Source: Methylacidiphilum caldifontis (lineage in GTDB: Bacteria; Verrucomicrobiota; Verrucomicrobiia; Methylacidiphilales; CAMAQI01). From it: a stretch of DNA of 19,124 nucleotides. The notes below the pieces were generated by a model. That model saw only the letters and a program-made list of their open reading frames with translations. It was not told the origin of the DNA and did not search any database. Where the stretch lies: assembly GCA_945860255.1 (NCBI GenBank), contig CAMAQI010000030.1, positions 1 through 19,124 on the forward strand. Direction: 5' to 3'. Shown here in pieces: positions 1 through 7,492 of the stretch; the stretch's first letter is position 1; each line of letters opens with the position of its first letter. Position numbers and translations under genes: made by a program.

Positions 1-216
1 TCCGCAAAAGCCCGTTATTTGATCACCCCACTTCTGGAGGTCAACGGGGAAGTCAACTGCATCCAAGTCAGAGCCAGAAAAATTATCGTTCGTGAAAACG
101 GAAATCTCTCCTCAAAAAGAATTTGTTGCGAAGAGATTTCCGTCGATCAAGGAGGAATCTTACGTGGACGCCTCACGACTTTTAATATGGAGTCTCAGAA
201 CTCGCTTACTCCTTAG
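1..216 (+). CDS. C-terminal fragment of a bactofilin-like polymer-forming protein (5' truncated)
   Basis: The frame is open from base 1 and ends at a TAG at 214-216. A TTG lies at 19, but the frame reads through it from the window edge, so this is almost certainly the end of a longer gene. The 71 visible residues show an alternating hydrophobic/polar pattern with regularly spaced Gly (NGEVN, ENGNL, DQGGILRGRL), as in the right-handed beta-helix of bactofilins (DUF583). Those proteins self-assemble into cytoskeletal filaments that scaffold envelope enzymes. The end (LTTFNMESQNSLTP) would be the short non-helical tail. The next gene starts 6 nt downstream, so the two are probably co-transcribed. 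Seen: open frame and repeat-like pattern. Inferred: family. Another beta-helical protein is possible, since most of the gene is missing. Confidence 0.5.
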   Translation, partial: SAKARYLITPLLEVNGEVNCIQVRARKIIVRENGNLSSKRICCEEISVDQGGILRGRLTTFNMESQNSLTP

Positions 217-222
217 ACTTTC

Positions 223-1794
223 ATGGGAATCAAGAAATTAAATCGCTGGTTACTCGCCCTTTTTTTATTACTCCCCGTTCTTCTTTTGAATTACAGTCAT
301 TTTAAACATGGCTCTGAAAATCAAATTCCCTCATTTTTCCTTCAAGATGATATGCCTTATTATATGGCAATCGCCCGAGAATACTTTGATGGAGGAACTC
401 CTCCTCTTTCCTACGGAAACCCTTTCAGTCCCGATCCAGAAACAAAAAGACACTATTTTCAGCCCCCCACTTTACTTCTCGGAATTCTCTGGAATTTCAC
501 ACGCATCGATCCTGGACTTCTTTTTATGCTCTTTGGCATTCCTGCGGCTCTCCTCGCCATTCGAACCACAATCTCCCTGTTTGAATATTTCCATCCCTTG
601 ATTCGTCCTCTTGATCTCTCTTACCTCCTCATTTTTATCTGGGGGGGCGGCCTTTTATCTTTAGGAGGACTCTGTTTTTCGCTCTCTCTTAATCAGGATG
701 CAAGAGACTGGCTACTCTTCGATCCTTCCGGAGGCTGGTGGTTTCTGAATTTAGGGAGAAATTTTATCTATCCCCTCGAGTCGATCTATCACCTCCTCTT
801 CTTTCTCGGGATGATTTTTGGAATCCGCAAACAATGGGCCCTCACGCTAACGACCGGATTTCTCTTATCGATCTGTCATCCCTTTACGGGGATTCAATTT
901 CTTTTGATTTTAACCTCTTGGCTCACGCTGGAATATTTTCTGGATCACAATCAAGATTCCCCGTCTTGGTGTGCCCCACTGACCTCTTTAATCCTTCTTT
1001 TAGGACACCTCGGCTACTACCTTATTTATCTCGTAAAAGATCTCGAACATCAATCGATGATGACCTCATGGAAAATCAGCTTTTCGATGCACGAAATTAC
1101 CTTTCTCTTAAATCTCCTCCCTTTATTCTTCATGGTTTGGTGGGGATTACGCAAAAAACAATATCCCCTTCTATGGCTCCAACGACCGGCCCATCGTCTA
1201 CTCCTTTGCGGATTCTTCATTACCCTGGGACTCGTCTTTCATGATCGAATCATCCCCCCGATTCAGCCGCTTCACTTCGATCGCGGCTATCTTTGGACTT
1301 TTTTATTTTTCATCGCCCTCCCCGGAACCCATTCGTTCATCCGATCAATTCAAAAAAAATCCTATTCGATGCTCTCGCTCCTCCTCTTACTGCTCCTCTT
1401 TCTCAGTGATAACGCCAGTTGGTTGACCGCCCACATTCTCAAACCGACCGGACATTATCATACCATCGCTCAAAAAAAGGTTTTTGATTGGTTAAATGAA
1501 AATGCCACCCCTCAAGATCTCTTCGTTTCAGAAGATCGAATCATGACCTACCTTTCTCCCACCTATTCCTCGGTTCGTCCTTGGTATGCCTTTTGGTGGT
1601 TTACCCCTTTTTCTGAAAAAAATTTAGCGATTCAAAAGACATTCTTTAAAAGCGGTAAAATCCCCGAAGAATGGAAAGGAAGATCGATCTTAATTCTTCA
1701 ACCCCGAACAAAAACAGCCTCTCAAATTCAATTTAAAAAACTAAAACTTTTTCAAAACAGCGAATACCAAATTTGGCAAATTCGACCACAATAG
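223..1794 (+). CDS. Polytopic membrane protein, possible GT-C-type glycosyltransferase
   Basis: This is a 523-residue integral membrane protein. A hydrophobic segment at residues 9-23 is followed by an extracytoplasmic loop with QDDMPYYMAIAREYF (about 41-55). Roughly ten further hydrophobic segments lie at about 85-113, 133-155, 186-200, 207-237, 252-271, 291-308, 325-339, 356-368 and 381-396. The last 125 residues are mostly soluble. An acidic pair (D42-D43) in the first large loop, followed by many transmembrane helices and a C-terminal soluble domain, is the layout of GT-C enzymes that use lipid-linked sugars. I do not recognise a specific family, so the substrate is unknown. The start ATG lies 6 nt after the preceding stop, with no clear Shine-Dalgarno, which fits translational coupling to the bactofilin-like gene. 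It converges on the response regulator with only 9 nt between the stops. Confidence 0.75.
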   Translation: MGIKKLNRWLLALFLLLPVLLLNYSHFKHGSENQIPSFFLQDDMPYYMAIAREYFDGGTPPLSYGNPFSPDPETKRHYFQPPTLLLGILWNFTRIDPGLLFMLFGIPAALLAIRTTISLFEYFHPLIRPLDLSYLLIFIWGGGLLSLGGLCFSLSLNQDARDWLLFDPSGGWWFLNLGRNFIYPLESIYHLLFFLGMIFGIRKQWALTLTTGFLLSICHPFTGIQFLLILTSWLTLEYFLDHNQDSPSWCAPLTSLILLLGHLGYYLIYLVKDLEHQSMMTSWKISFSMHEITFLLNLLPLFFMVWWGLRKKQYPLLWLQRPAHRLLLCGFFITLGLVFHDRIIPPIQPLHFDRGYLWTFLFFIALPGTHSFIRSIQKKSYSMLSLLLLLLLFLSDNASWLTAHILKPTGHYHTIAQKKVFDWLNENATPQDLFVSEDRIMTYLSPTYSSVRPWYAFWWFTPFSEKNLAIQKTFFKSGKIPEEWKGRSILILQPRTKTASQIQFKKLKLFQNSEYQIWQIRPQ

Positions 1795-1803
1795 AAAATG
1801 AAT

Positions 1804-2358
1804 TTATCCTAAGCTTTTCCTCACAAGATTAATCAATTTATCCTTTGTAAACGGCTTCGAGAGATACGCTGTTTTTCCAGGGAGGCTTAGCTCCTCTGCC
1901 TCTTGCTTTCCAACTAATCCGGTCATAAAAATAATTTTGGTGCGAGCAAATCGTGCATCGGCCTTAAACCGATCCATCGCAACCGCCCCATTCAGATCAG
2001 GCATCTCAATATCCAAGAGAATTAAATGAGGAATCTCATATTGCCCCTCCAATAAATCGATCGCACTCTGCCAGCAATTCACCCGAAATCCCTCATGCTC
2101 CAACACTCTTTTCACAATTTCATTCAATGATGCGCTATCGTCAATCACACCAATGAAAGGACGAGAGGCATCATTGGCCTCTTGACTCTTTTGCTCATTT
2201 TTGGGGATCGTTGTAAACAACTCTTTTTCCGCAGTCCCAGGAGTTCTATCGGAGGCCTGACGCGCTAAAGTCACATAAAGATCTAACATCTTTGTAAAGG
2301 ACACTTCATCTCGAGTACACTCCCGAATAAGCATTATTTGAAGAGGACTTAAATTCAT
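1804..2358 (-). CDS. Response regulator with C-terminal receiver domain
   Basis: A 184-residue protein with a CheY-like receiver domain at about residues 68-184. The acidic pocket is D73-D74, the phosphoacceptor is D116 (in LLDIEMPD), the switch Thr is T146 (FMTG) and the conserved Lys is K168 (LSKPF), so it looks phosphorylatable. The first 65 residues have no recognised DNA-binding or enzymatic motif. They contain a short helical stretch and a polar linker (about 40-66). With no output domain it probably acts by protein-protein contact, as single-domain regulators do, or through the small N-terminal part. No histidine kinase is adjacent. It is divergent from moaA across 72 nt and convergent with the membrane protein. 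The partner and process cannot be told from the sequence. Confidence 0.85.
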   Translation of the reverse strand: MNLSPLQIMLIRECTRDEVSFTKMLDLYVTLARQASDRTPGTAEKELFTTIPKNEQKSQEANDASRPFIGVIDDSASLNEIVKRVLEHEGFRVNCWQSAIDLLEGQYEIPHLILLDIEMPDLNGAVAMDRFKADARFARTKIIFMTGLVGKQEAEELSLPGKTAYLSKPFTKDKLINLVRKSLG

Positions 2359-2385
2359 AAAACATTACTAAATTAGCCTACTCCC

Positions 2386-2421
2386 TACCTGATGAAAAGG
2401 GGTTATTTTTAAATTCAGGTA
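2386..2421. repeat. 7-bp inverted repeat in the divergent spacer upstream of moaA
   Basis: TACCTGA (2386-2392) is repeated as its exact reverse complement TCAGGTA (2415-2421) with 22 nt between. It lies in the 72-nt spacer between the response regulator gene and moaA, ending 9 nt before the GTG at 2431. It could be an operator or a weak RNA stem. No convincing -35/-10 pair was found on either strand. The spacer is too short for a molybdenum-cofactor riboswitch. A 7-bp match over this distance could be chance. Confidence 0.3.
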
Positions 2422-2430
2422 AAAATAAAA

Positions 2431-3483
2431 GTGTATTTACTAAAACGGCTCGCTAATCTTCTTCTTGAAATGACTCTCGCCTCTTCCATCGCCTCGCTCC
2501 CCGCTCAAAGCGCCCGTCCGGTGATTCGAACGGTTGACTATCTTCGAATTTCAATTACCGATCGCTGTAACGAACGCTGCCTCTATTGTATGCCCGAACA
2601 ATTCAGCGATTGGACTCCTCGCGAGGAGATTCTCACGGATCAAGAAATTATCGCCATCGTCCAAGCCTCAATTCAACACGGATTTAAGAATTTCCGAATT
2701 ACAGGAGGAGAGCCGCTCCTTCGAACCGGAGTCGTCGATCTCATCGCTCAAATCACCCGTCTTCCGGGGGTCGCCACTGTCTCAATGACAACCAATGGAA
2801 CACGACTTCCAGAGCTCGCACAACCGCTCTTTGAGGCCGGACTCCGTAAAATCAATATCAGTCTCGATGCCCTCGATCCCGACCGTTACTTTCAGATCAC
2901 TCGCGGAAAAGTAGCGCCTGTGATTGAAGGAATTAAGCAATGTCGAAAAATCGGCTTTCCCTCAATCAAACTCAATACCGTTCTCATGCGCGGAAAAAAT
3001 GAAACCGAGATTTTACCGCTCATTGATTTTGCTCACGAACAGAATGTCGCGCTTCGCTTTATTGAACTGATGCCGTTAAGTCTGACGGAAATGCTAAACG
3101 AGTCTAACTTTCTCCCCATCGCCGAGGTGATGGAGATGATCCGTCAAAAGGAGGAGCTCCTCCCCTTTCCCACAAAACTCGGATTCGGCCCGGCTCAATA
3201 TTATACGCTCAAAGAACGTGGGGTTAAACTCGGATTCATCGGAGCCCTCACCGACCTTCATTTTTGCGATAACTGCAATAAAATGCGCCTTACCGCAGAT
3301 GGAAAAATTCGCCCCTGCCTCGGCAATCATCTTGAATTCGATCTCAAACCCCTTTTACGCCCTCAAATCTTGCACGATCAACTCCAAGAGATTTTCAAAT
3401 CCTCCCTCCGAGAGAAGCCCCTCGAGCATCAATTCCGTAACCAGTACCAACCTCAACGCATCATGACAGCGATCGGAGGTTAG
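2431..3483 (+). CDS. moaA: GTP 3',8-cyclase MoaA
   Basis: A radical-SAM enzyme that, with MoaC, turns GTP into cyclic pyranopterin phosphate in molybdenum cofactor synthesis. The N-terminal SAM-cluster motif is C46-x3-C50-x2-C53, followed by TGGEPLLR (91-98). The C-terminal [4Fe-4S] cluster that binds substrate is C279-x2-C282-x13-C296. The protein ends in Gly-Gly, the conserved MoaA tail that reaches into the active site. Start choice is uncertain. The GTG at 2431 has a weak AGG 11 nt upstream. An in-frame ATG at 2470 would give 337 residues, closer to the usual length of about 330, but has no Shine-Dalgarno. It is first in moaA-moaD-moaE, with 3-nt and 3-nt gaps. No moaC is in the window. 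Confidence 0.95.
   Translation: MYLLKRLANLLLEMTLASSIASLPAQSARPVIRTVDYLRISITDRCNERCLYCMPEQFSDWTPREEILTDQEIIAIVQASIQHGFKNFRITGGEPLLRTGVVDLIAQITRLPGVATVSMTTNGTRLPELAQPLFEAGLRKINISLDALDPDRYFQITRGKVAPVIEGIKQCRKIGFPSIKLNTVLMRGKNETEILPLIDFAHEQNVALRFIELMPLSLTEMLNESNFLPIAEVMEMIRQKEELLPFPTKLGFGPAQYYTLKERGVKLGFIGALTDLHFCDNCNKMRLTADGKIRPCLGNHLEFDLKPLLRPQILHDQLQEIFKSSLREKPLEHQFRNQYQPQRIMTAIGG
3475..3480 (+). promoter_or_regulatory. Shine-Dalgarno of moaD formed by the moaA Gly-Gly codons
   Basis: GGAGGT is exactly the last two sense codons of moaA (GGA GGT, Gly-Gly) and sits 6 nt before the moaD ATG at 3487. It is a near-perfect anti-16S match and supports both the moaD start and coupled translation. Confidence 0.85.
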
Positions 3484-3486
3484 ACC

Positions 3487-3732
3487 ATGAGTTCCACCCC
3501 CCTCAAGATCCTCCCCTTTGCTCAAGCCCGGGACCTTCTCGGATTCTCCGAGAAAAATCTTCTTCTCGATCCCCATTCAACTCCGCAAACGATCCTCGAA
3601 TCGATCCAACCGGGATTTACCACCACCCATCCCAGTTTCCGCGTCGCCTTAGATGAAGAATATTGCTCCTGGGATCAGCCGATTCTCAATTCTCAAGTCC
3701 TTGCCATCATCCCCCCCGTCAGCGGAGGTTAA
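3487..3732 (+). CDS. moaD: Molybdopterin synthase sulfur-carrier subunit MoaD
   Basis: An 81-residue ubiquitin-like protein ending in Gly-Gly (IIPPVSGG), the hallmark of MoaD/ThiS carriers. Its C-terminus is adenylated by MoeB and then thiocarboxylated, and it donates sulfur to precursor Z in the MoaD2-MoaE2 complex. Family-typical pieces are RVALDEEY (the equivalent of the 'avN.e' strand, about 52-59) and LAIIPPVSGG at the end. The N-terminal half is diverged from textbook MoaD, so the assignment leans on length, the GG tail and position. It lies 3 nt after moaA and 3 nt before moaE, with strong Shine-Dalgarno sequences at both junctions. No moeB-type activating enzyme is in the window. Confidence 0.9.
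   Translation: MSSTPLKILPFAQARDLLGFSEKNLLLDPHSTPQTILESIQPGFTTTHPSFRVALDEEYCSWDQPILNSQVLAIIPPVSGG
3724..3729 (+). promoter_or_regulatory. Shine-Dalgarno of moaE formed by the moaD Gly-Gly codons
   Basis: GGAGGT is the last two sense codons of moaD and lies 6 nt before the moaE ATG at 3736. The hexamer, spacing and coding role are the same as at the moaA-moaD junction. Confidence 0.85.
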
Positions 3733-3735
3733 CGC

Positions 3736-4113
3736 ATGAAACTCTCGATTGAAATCTCCGAAAAGCCAATCGCTCCTCCGCCCATCTCCTTTCCGACCGA
3801 TGGTTCCTTTGGAGCTCTTAGTGAGTTCTACGGTATCGTCCGAGGAACTGAAAAAGGAGACCTCATCGCACATCTCTCTTACGAATGTTATCAGTCAATG
3901 GCCGAAAAAGAGATCCGAACAATCAGCGAGGCTCTCTTTTTGCAATATCCGTGCCTCTCCGTCGAAATTATTCATCGCATCGGAACGGTTCCCGTTGGGG
4001 AACCCTCTCTTTGGGTTCGCACCATAGGGAAACACCGTCAAGAAAGCCTCCGATTTATCGATGAATTTATCGTGCTTTTAAAAGAAAAAGTGCCAATCTG
4101 GAAAAGATTTTAA
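3736..4113 (+). CDS. moaE: Molybdopterin synthase catalytic subunit MoaE
   Basis: A 125-residue catalytic subunit of molybdopterin synthase, which adds the dithiolene sulfurs to cyclic pyranopterin phosphate using thiocarboxylated MoaD. Visible family motifs are GALSEFYGIVR (about 26-36, equivalent to 'Ga...F.G.VR'), LSYECYQSMAEKEI (about 48-61), HRIGTVPVGE (about 80-89), KHRQESL (the conserved HR, about 99-105), and LKEKVPIWK (about 115-123), whose lysines match the catalytic Lys region of MoaE. The protein stops soon after that motif and lacks the longer tail seen in E. coli MoaE (about 150 residues). Many MoaE proteins are short here, so it is probably functional. It is the last gene of the moa cluster. 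Confidence 0.93.
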   Translation: MKLSIEISEKPIAPPPISFPTDGSFGALSEFYGIVRGTEKGDLIAHLSYECYQSMAEKEIRTISEALFLQYPCLSVEIIHRIGTVPVGEPSLWVRTIGKHRQESLRFIDEFIVLLKEKVPIWKRF

Positions 4114-4122
4114 TAAAAAAGA

Positions 4123-4151
4123 TTGACGACAGTGCCAGAGCTGCCTAGTAA
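4123..4151 (+). promoter_or_regulatory. Candidate sigma70-type promoter for rplM-rpsI
   Basis: TTGACG (4123-4128) and TAGTAA (4146-4151) are separated by 17 nt, the ideal spacing. The -35 matches consensus at five of six positions and the -10 at three of six. They lie in the 63-nt spacer between moaE and rplM, about 26 nt before the rplM start. An in-frame TTG start at 4123 for rplM would fall inside the -35 box, which argues for the ATG at 4177. Confidence 0.5.
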
Positions 4152-4176
4152 AAACCTCTTTTCACAAGGAAATGAT

Positions 4177-4608
4177 ATGAAAACTTTTAGTGCCAAAGCA
4201 GAGAACATACAACGTAAATGGTTCGTCATCGACGCCTCTAATCAGGTCGTCGGTCACGTTGCCGAAAAAGCCGCCATTTTATTACGCGGTAAACATAAAC
4301 CCGTCTTCACCCCTCACGTCGATACAGGAGATTTTGTTATCGTGATCAACGCTGAAAAAGCGGTCTTCACTGGTAAGAAAGAGACTCAGAAATCGTACAT
4401 GAGTTACTCCGGTTACATCGGCGGACATAAATCTGAATCCGTTGAACGCCGTCGTACACGTCGTCCTGAGCTTTTGATTTCGAATGCTGTTAAAGGAATG
4501 GTACCCCATAATCGTTTGGGTCGTACGATTCTCACCAAGCTCCGTGTTTATAAAGGTGCCGAGCACCCTCACGTCGCTCAAAACCCTGAAAACCTCACAT
4601 TGAATTAA
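4177..4608 (+). CDS. rplM: 50S ribosomal protein L13
   Basis: 143 residues, the usual size for bacterial L13, an early-assembling 23S rRNA-binding protein of the large subunit. Recognisable stretches are the N-terminal MKTFSAKAENIQRKWFVIDA, then VVGHVAEKAAILLRGKHKP, DTGDFVIVINAEK, RRPELLISNAVKGMVPHN and RVYKGAEHPHVAQNP. I chose the ATG at 4177 because AGGA lies 6 nt upstream (4167-4170) and the family begins here. The in-frame TTG 18 codons earlier would add an unrelated tail and overlap the likely promoter. rpsI follows 3 nt after the stop, the classic L13-S9 pair. Confidence 0.97.
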   Translation: MKTFSAKAENIQRKWFVIDASNQVVGHVAEKAAILLRGKHKPVFTPHVDTGDFVIVINAEKAVFTGKKETQKSYMSYSGYIGGHKSESVERRRTRRPELLISNAVKGMVPHNRLGRTILTKLRVYKGAEHPHVAQNPENLTLN

Positions 4609-4611
4609 TTT

Positions 4612-5007
4612 ATGGCCACCGAGACTCCCATCATTGCAACTGGACGCCGCAAAACGGCAATCGCATCGCTTAAAATGACCGCTGGAACTGGAACCATTTC
4701 AGTTAACGGTAAAGATTTTAATGATTACTTCACCACAGGAAACATGAAGCAACAAGCTCTTGCTCCTTTAGTGGTCACCGAGAATGCGAAGAAGTTTAAC
4801 TTCGTCGTTAAGGCTTGTGGTGGCGGTCTCAATGGACAAGCAGGCGCGCTTCGCCTTGCAATCGCTCGTGCTTTACTTAAATTGAATTCTGAGCATCGTG
4901 CTGTTCTTCGTGAACACGGTCTTTTGACCCGCGATCCTCGTGCAAAGGAACGTAAGAAACCCGGTCAACCCGGCGCTCGTAAACGCTTCCAATTCTCGAA
5001 ACGTTAA
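4612..5007 (+). CDS. rpsI: 30S ribosomal protein S9
   Basis: 131 residues. It has the S9 signature ATGRRKTAIASLKM near the N-terminus, GGGLNGQAGALRLAIARALL (about 70-89), LLTRDPRAKERKKPGQPGARK and the invariant C-terminal FQFSKR, whose Lys-Arg end reaches the P-site tRNA in the small subunit. It starts 3 nt after rplM with no Shine-Dalgarno, so it probably depends on coupling to rplM. argC follows after 38 nt without a visible terminator, so read-through into the arginine genes is plausible. Confidence 0.98.
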   Translation: MATETPIIATGRRKTAIASLKMTAGTGTISVNGKDFNDYFTTGNMKQQALAPLVVTENAKKFNFVVKACGGGLNGQAGALRLAIARALLKLNSEHRAVLREHGLLTRDPRAKERKKPGQPGARKRFQFSKR

Positions 5008-5045
5008 TTGCCCTTCTTTGTCGGGGGCTATTGTTTTCATAAAAT

Positions 5046-6092
5046 ATGTCCTCTACAACTCAATCTATCCAACCGATCAGAACCTCCATTATTGGAGCTT
5101 CTGGATATACTGGCGAAGAACTTTGTAAAATTCTTTCTCGTCACCCGTACTCCCATCTCAACGTCGTCACTTCACGTCAACGAGAGGGGAAACGGCTCGA
5201 CCAAGAAATCCCAGGACTTTTCGGGCAATCCTCACTTCGCTTTACTAATCCTACCCCCGCTGAATTAATTTCGCAGGCCGACCTTTTCTTTCTGGCACTT
5301 CCTCATGGAGTCGCCAGCGAGTATGCACTCCCTCTTTATCGAGCCGGAAAAATCGTCATCGATCTCTCTGCTGATTTTCGATTGAAAAGCGCCGAGACCT
5401 ATCAAGAGTTCTACCAACACCCACACCCAGCCCCAGAACTCCTCCAAGAATCGGTTTACGCTCTGCCAGAATTTTATCGGGAGCAAATAAAAACAAAATC
5501 GCTCCTCGCCTGCCCAGGATGTTATCCGACAAGTATTCTCCTCGCTCTTTTGCCAGCCCTTCAAAATAACCTTCTCGACCCTGAGACGATTGTCATTAAT
5601 TCCCTTTCCGGAGTCTCAGGGGCTGGGAAAAAAGCCGATGAATCACTGCTCTTTTGCGAAGTCAATGAAACCGCTAAAGCCTACGGGGTTCCTCAACACC
5701 GACATTTAAGTGAGATCGAGCAAGAGCTCTCCTTCTTGGCGAAGCGATCGGTCAAGGTCACGTTTATTCCGCATCTCATTCCCCTTCATCGAGGGATGTG
5801 GAGTTCGATTACTTGTAAGCTCTCTCAGCCTAAGTCGATTGAAGTAATTCAAGCTCACTACGAATCGACTTATGCCAACGAGCCGTTTGTTAGAGTCGTC
5901 GCGCTCGATCAAATGCCAGAGATGAAAAATGTCGTTCGAAGTAACCGAATCGAAATCGGAATTCGATGGGATCGACGAACCGAACGACTCATGATCTTTT
6001 CAACGATTGATAACCTTGGTAAAGGGGCGGCGACCCAAGCCATTCAAGCCTTTAATCTGCGAATGGGTTTTCCCGAAACAACCGGACTTTAA
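5046..6092 (+). CDS. argC: N-acetyl-gamma-glutamyl-phosphate reductase
   Basis: 348 residues, the typical length. It carries out the NADPH-dependent reduction of N-acetylglutamyl-5-phosphate to the semialdehyde, the third step of arginine synthesis. The nucleotide-binding loop is GASGYTGEE (17-25). The catalytic Cys is C159 in CPGCYPTS. SGVSGAGKKADE (188-199) and the HRH/EIEQEL segment (218-227, with the active-site His) are conserved, as is FIPHLIPLHRGM. The ATG at 5046 has no clear Shine-Dalgarno. No better start is seen, and the nucleotide-binding domain begins only 11 residues in. It is first in argC-argJ-argB, which are separated by unusually long spacers (175 and 220 nt). Confidence 0.97.
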   Translation: MSSTTQSIQPIRTSIIGASGYTGEELCKILSRHPYSHLNVVTSRQREGKRLDQEIPGLFGQSSLRFTNPTPAELISQADLFFLALPHGVASEYALPLYRAGKIVIDLSADFRLKSAETYQEFYQHPHPAPELLQESVYALPEFYREQIKTKSLLACPGCYPTSILLALLPALQNNLLDPETIVINSLSGVSGAGKKADESLLFCEVNETAKAYGVPQHRHLSEIEQELSFLAKRSVKVTFIPHLIPLHRGMWSSITCKLSQPKSIEVIQAHYESTYANEPFVRVVALDQMPEMKNVVRSNRIEIGIRWDRRTERLMIFSTIDNLGKGAATQAIQAFNLRMGFPETTGL

Positions 6093-6114
6093 AAAACATC
6101 GATTCATAATCTTT

Positions 6115-6136
6115 GTTTTCGGGATTTTCCGAAAAC
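6115..6136. repeat. Perfect 8-bp hairpin downstream of argC
   Basis: GTTTTCGG (6115-6122) and CCGAAAAC (6129-6136) flank a 6-nt loop. It lies 22 nt after the argC stop. No T-run follows on the + strand, so it is not a standard Rho-independent terminator. It may stabilise the mRNA 3' end or mark partial termination. Confidence 0.5.
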
Positions 6137-6140
6137 TCGC

Positions 6141-6200
6141 AGTCCCTCACGAAACCAAGCCTGTTGACTATTTTATGAAGAACTCAAACAGTGAGGGACT
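6141..6200. repeat. Perfect 10-bp inverted repeat between argC and argJ
   Basis: AGTCCCTCAC (6141-6150) is repeated exactly as its reverse complement GTGAGGGACT (6191-6200), 40 nt apart. The right arm overlaps a second small stem, GACT-AAAA-AGTC (6197-6208), so two mutually exclusive folds are possible, as in attenuators. No arginine-codon-rich leader peptide is visible in the loop. Function unknown. Confidence 0.5.
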
Positions 6201-6267
6201 AAAAAGTCACAAAAAACTCATTGTTGTCTGAAAAATCCGTAGTAAGACTTTGTCTCCACTTTTACAA

Positions 6268-7479
6268 ATGAAAAAATTATTTACTCCTCTCCTCAACGGT
6301 ACGGTCACCTCTCCCCAAGGCTATTATGCCAGCGGTGTCATCTCAGGAATTAAAAAAGAAAAGGCGAAAGACATTGCCCTGATTCTCTCCGAGGTTCCTG
6401 CGGAAGTCGCCGCCACTTTCACAACCAATCAAGTCAAAGCCGCCCCTGTCCGTGTTTCGATGCAACATGCGAAAAACGGACGTGTCCTCGGGATTCTCGC
6501 AAATGCTGGAAACGCCAATGCCTGTACAGGTCTCCTCGGTCTCAAAAATGCGATGCAAATGACGGAGACAGTCGCTCGTGAACTGAATGCCAAGGCCAAA
6601 GAATTTCTGGTTTGCTCGACGGGGCGAATCGGGATCAATCTCCCGATGACCAAAGTGATCTCAGGAATTAAAAAAGCAGTGAAGGCCCTCAAAGCAGATG
6701 GGGGACTCGATGCCGCTCAGGCGATCATGACGAGCGACTCTAAACATAAATCCTATGCGATCGAATTTGAGATCGATGGGAAAAAAGTAAGAGTCGGCGG
6801 AATTGCGAAGGGGGCAGGAATGATTCACCCCAACATGGCAACGATGCTGGCCTTTATCACGACTGATGCTGTTATTGATAAAAAATCCCTTCAACGAGTC
6901 ACCGAAGATGCCGTTGAAATGACCTTTAATCGGATCTCCATTGATGGCGATACCTCGACCAACGACACCGTCATTGTCCTCGCCAATGGAAAAGCAGGAA
7001 ATCATCCGATCCGCTCTCAACATCCCTCCCGAGAACTTTTTCGAACGGCCCTCACCCATGTGATGAAGACCCTTTCCCGAATGATTGTTGAAGATGGCGA
7101 GGGAATCAGCAAAGTCGTCGAAGTTTGCGTCAAAGGGGCCGCCTCGGCTCGTGATGCGAAAGCGGCAGCCCAGTCTATCGCCACCTCTGCCCTCGTGAAA
7201 TGCTCTTGGTGCGGAGGGGATCCAAACTGGGGTCGCATCATGGATGCGATCGGCTATTCCAACGCCAAAGTCAAAGAGGAACTCGTCGAAATCTACTTCG
7301 ATGGACTCCTCGCGGTCAGTAATGGTCGGGCGACGAAGGTTCCGGTCAAACGCTTAAAGACCGTCATGGCAAAAAGAAACTTCACGATCACCGTACAACT
7401 CCATCTCGGAGCCGGTGAATACACTATTTTAACAACTGATTTCACTGAAAAATACGTTGAGTTTAATAAGGGCGAATAA
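6268..7479 (+). CDS. argJ: Bifunctional ornithine acetyltransferase / N-acetylglutamate synthase
   Basis: 403 residues from the ATG at 6268. A TTG at 6250 would add six residues; neither start has a clear Shine-Dalgarno, and I prefer ATG. ArgJ moves the acetyl group from N-acetylornithine to glutamate, closing the cyclic arginine pathway, and the bifunctional form also uses acetyl-CoA. Motifs, numbered from ATG, are NAGNAN (79-84), CSTGRIG (116-122), and KGAGMIHPNMATML (181-194). The last contains the autoproteolysis site before T192, which becomes the N-terminal nucleophile of the beta chain. CSWCGGDPNWGRIMDAIGY further on is also diagnostic. Whether it is mono- or bifunctional cannot be read from sequence alone. 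No separate argA is seen nearby. Confidence 0.96.
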   Translation: MKKLFTPLLNGTVTSPQGYYASGVISGIKKEKAKDIALILSEVPAEVAATFTTNQVKAAPVRVSMQHAKNGRVLGILANAGNANACTGLLGLKNAMQMTETVARELNAKAKEFLVCSTGRIGINLPMTKVISGIKKAVKALKADGGLDAAQAIMTSDSKHKSYAIEFEIDGKKVRVGGIAKGAGMIHPNMATMLAFITTDAVIDKKSLQRVTEDAVEMTFNRISIDGDTSTNDTVIVLANGKAGNHPIRSQHPSRELFRTALTHVMKTLSRMIVEDGEGISKVVEVCVKGAASARDAKAAAQSIATSALVKCSWCGGDPNWGRIMDAIGYSNAKVKEELVEIYFDGLLAVSNGRATKVPVKRLKTVMAKRNFTITVQLHLGAGEYTILTTDFTEKYVEFNKGE

Positions 7480-7492
7480 AGAACCCTGCTTC

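Noticed and set aside
738..1244. 168-codon + strand frame inside the membrane protein gene
   Set aside because: It is Ser/Pro/Arg-rich, as out-of-frame translations are, and overlaps a convincing multi-helix membrane protein.
1801..1844. Direct repeat AATTTATCCT at 1801 and 1835
   Set aside because: The second copy lies in the coding sequence of the response regulator and a 10-bp repeat in AT-rich DNA is easily chance.
2359..2430. Molybdenum-cofactor riboswitch upstream of moaA
   Set aside because: The spacer is only 72 nt, too short for the known fold, and only one 7-bp inverted repeat is seen.
6175..6231. An 18-codon reading frame in the argC-argJ spacer as an arginine leader peptide
   Set aside because: It contains no arginine codon and has no Shine-Dalgarno sequence.
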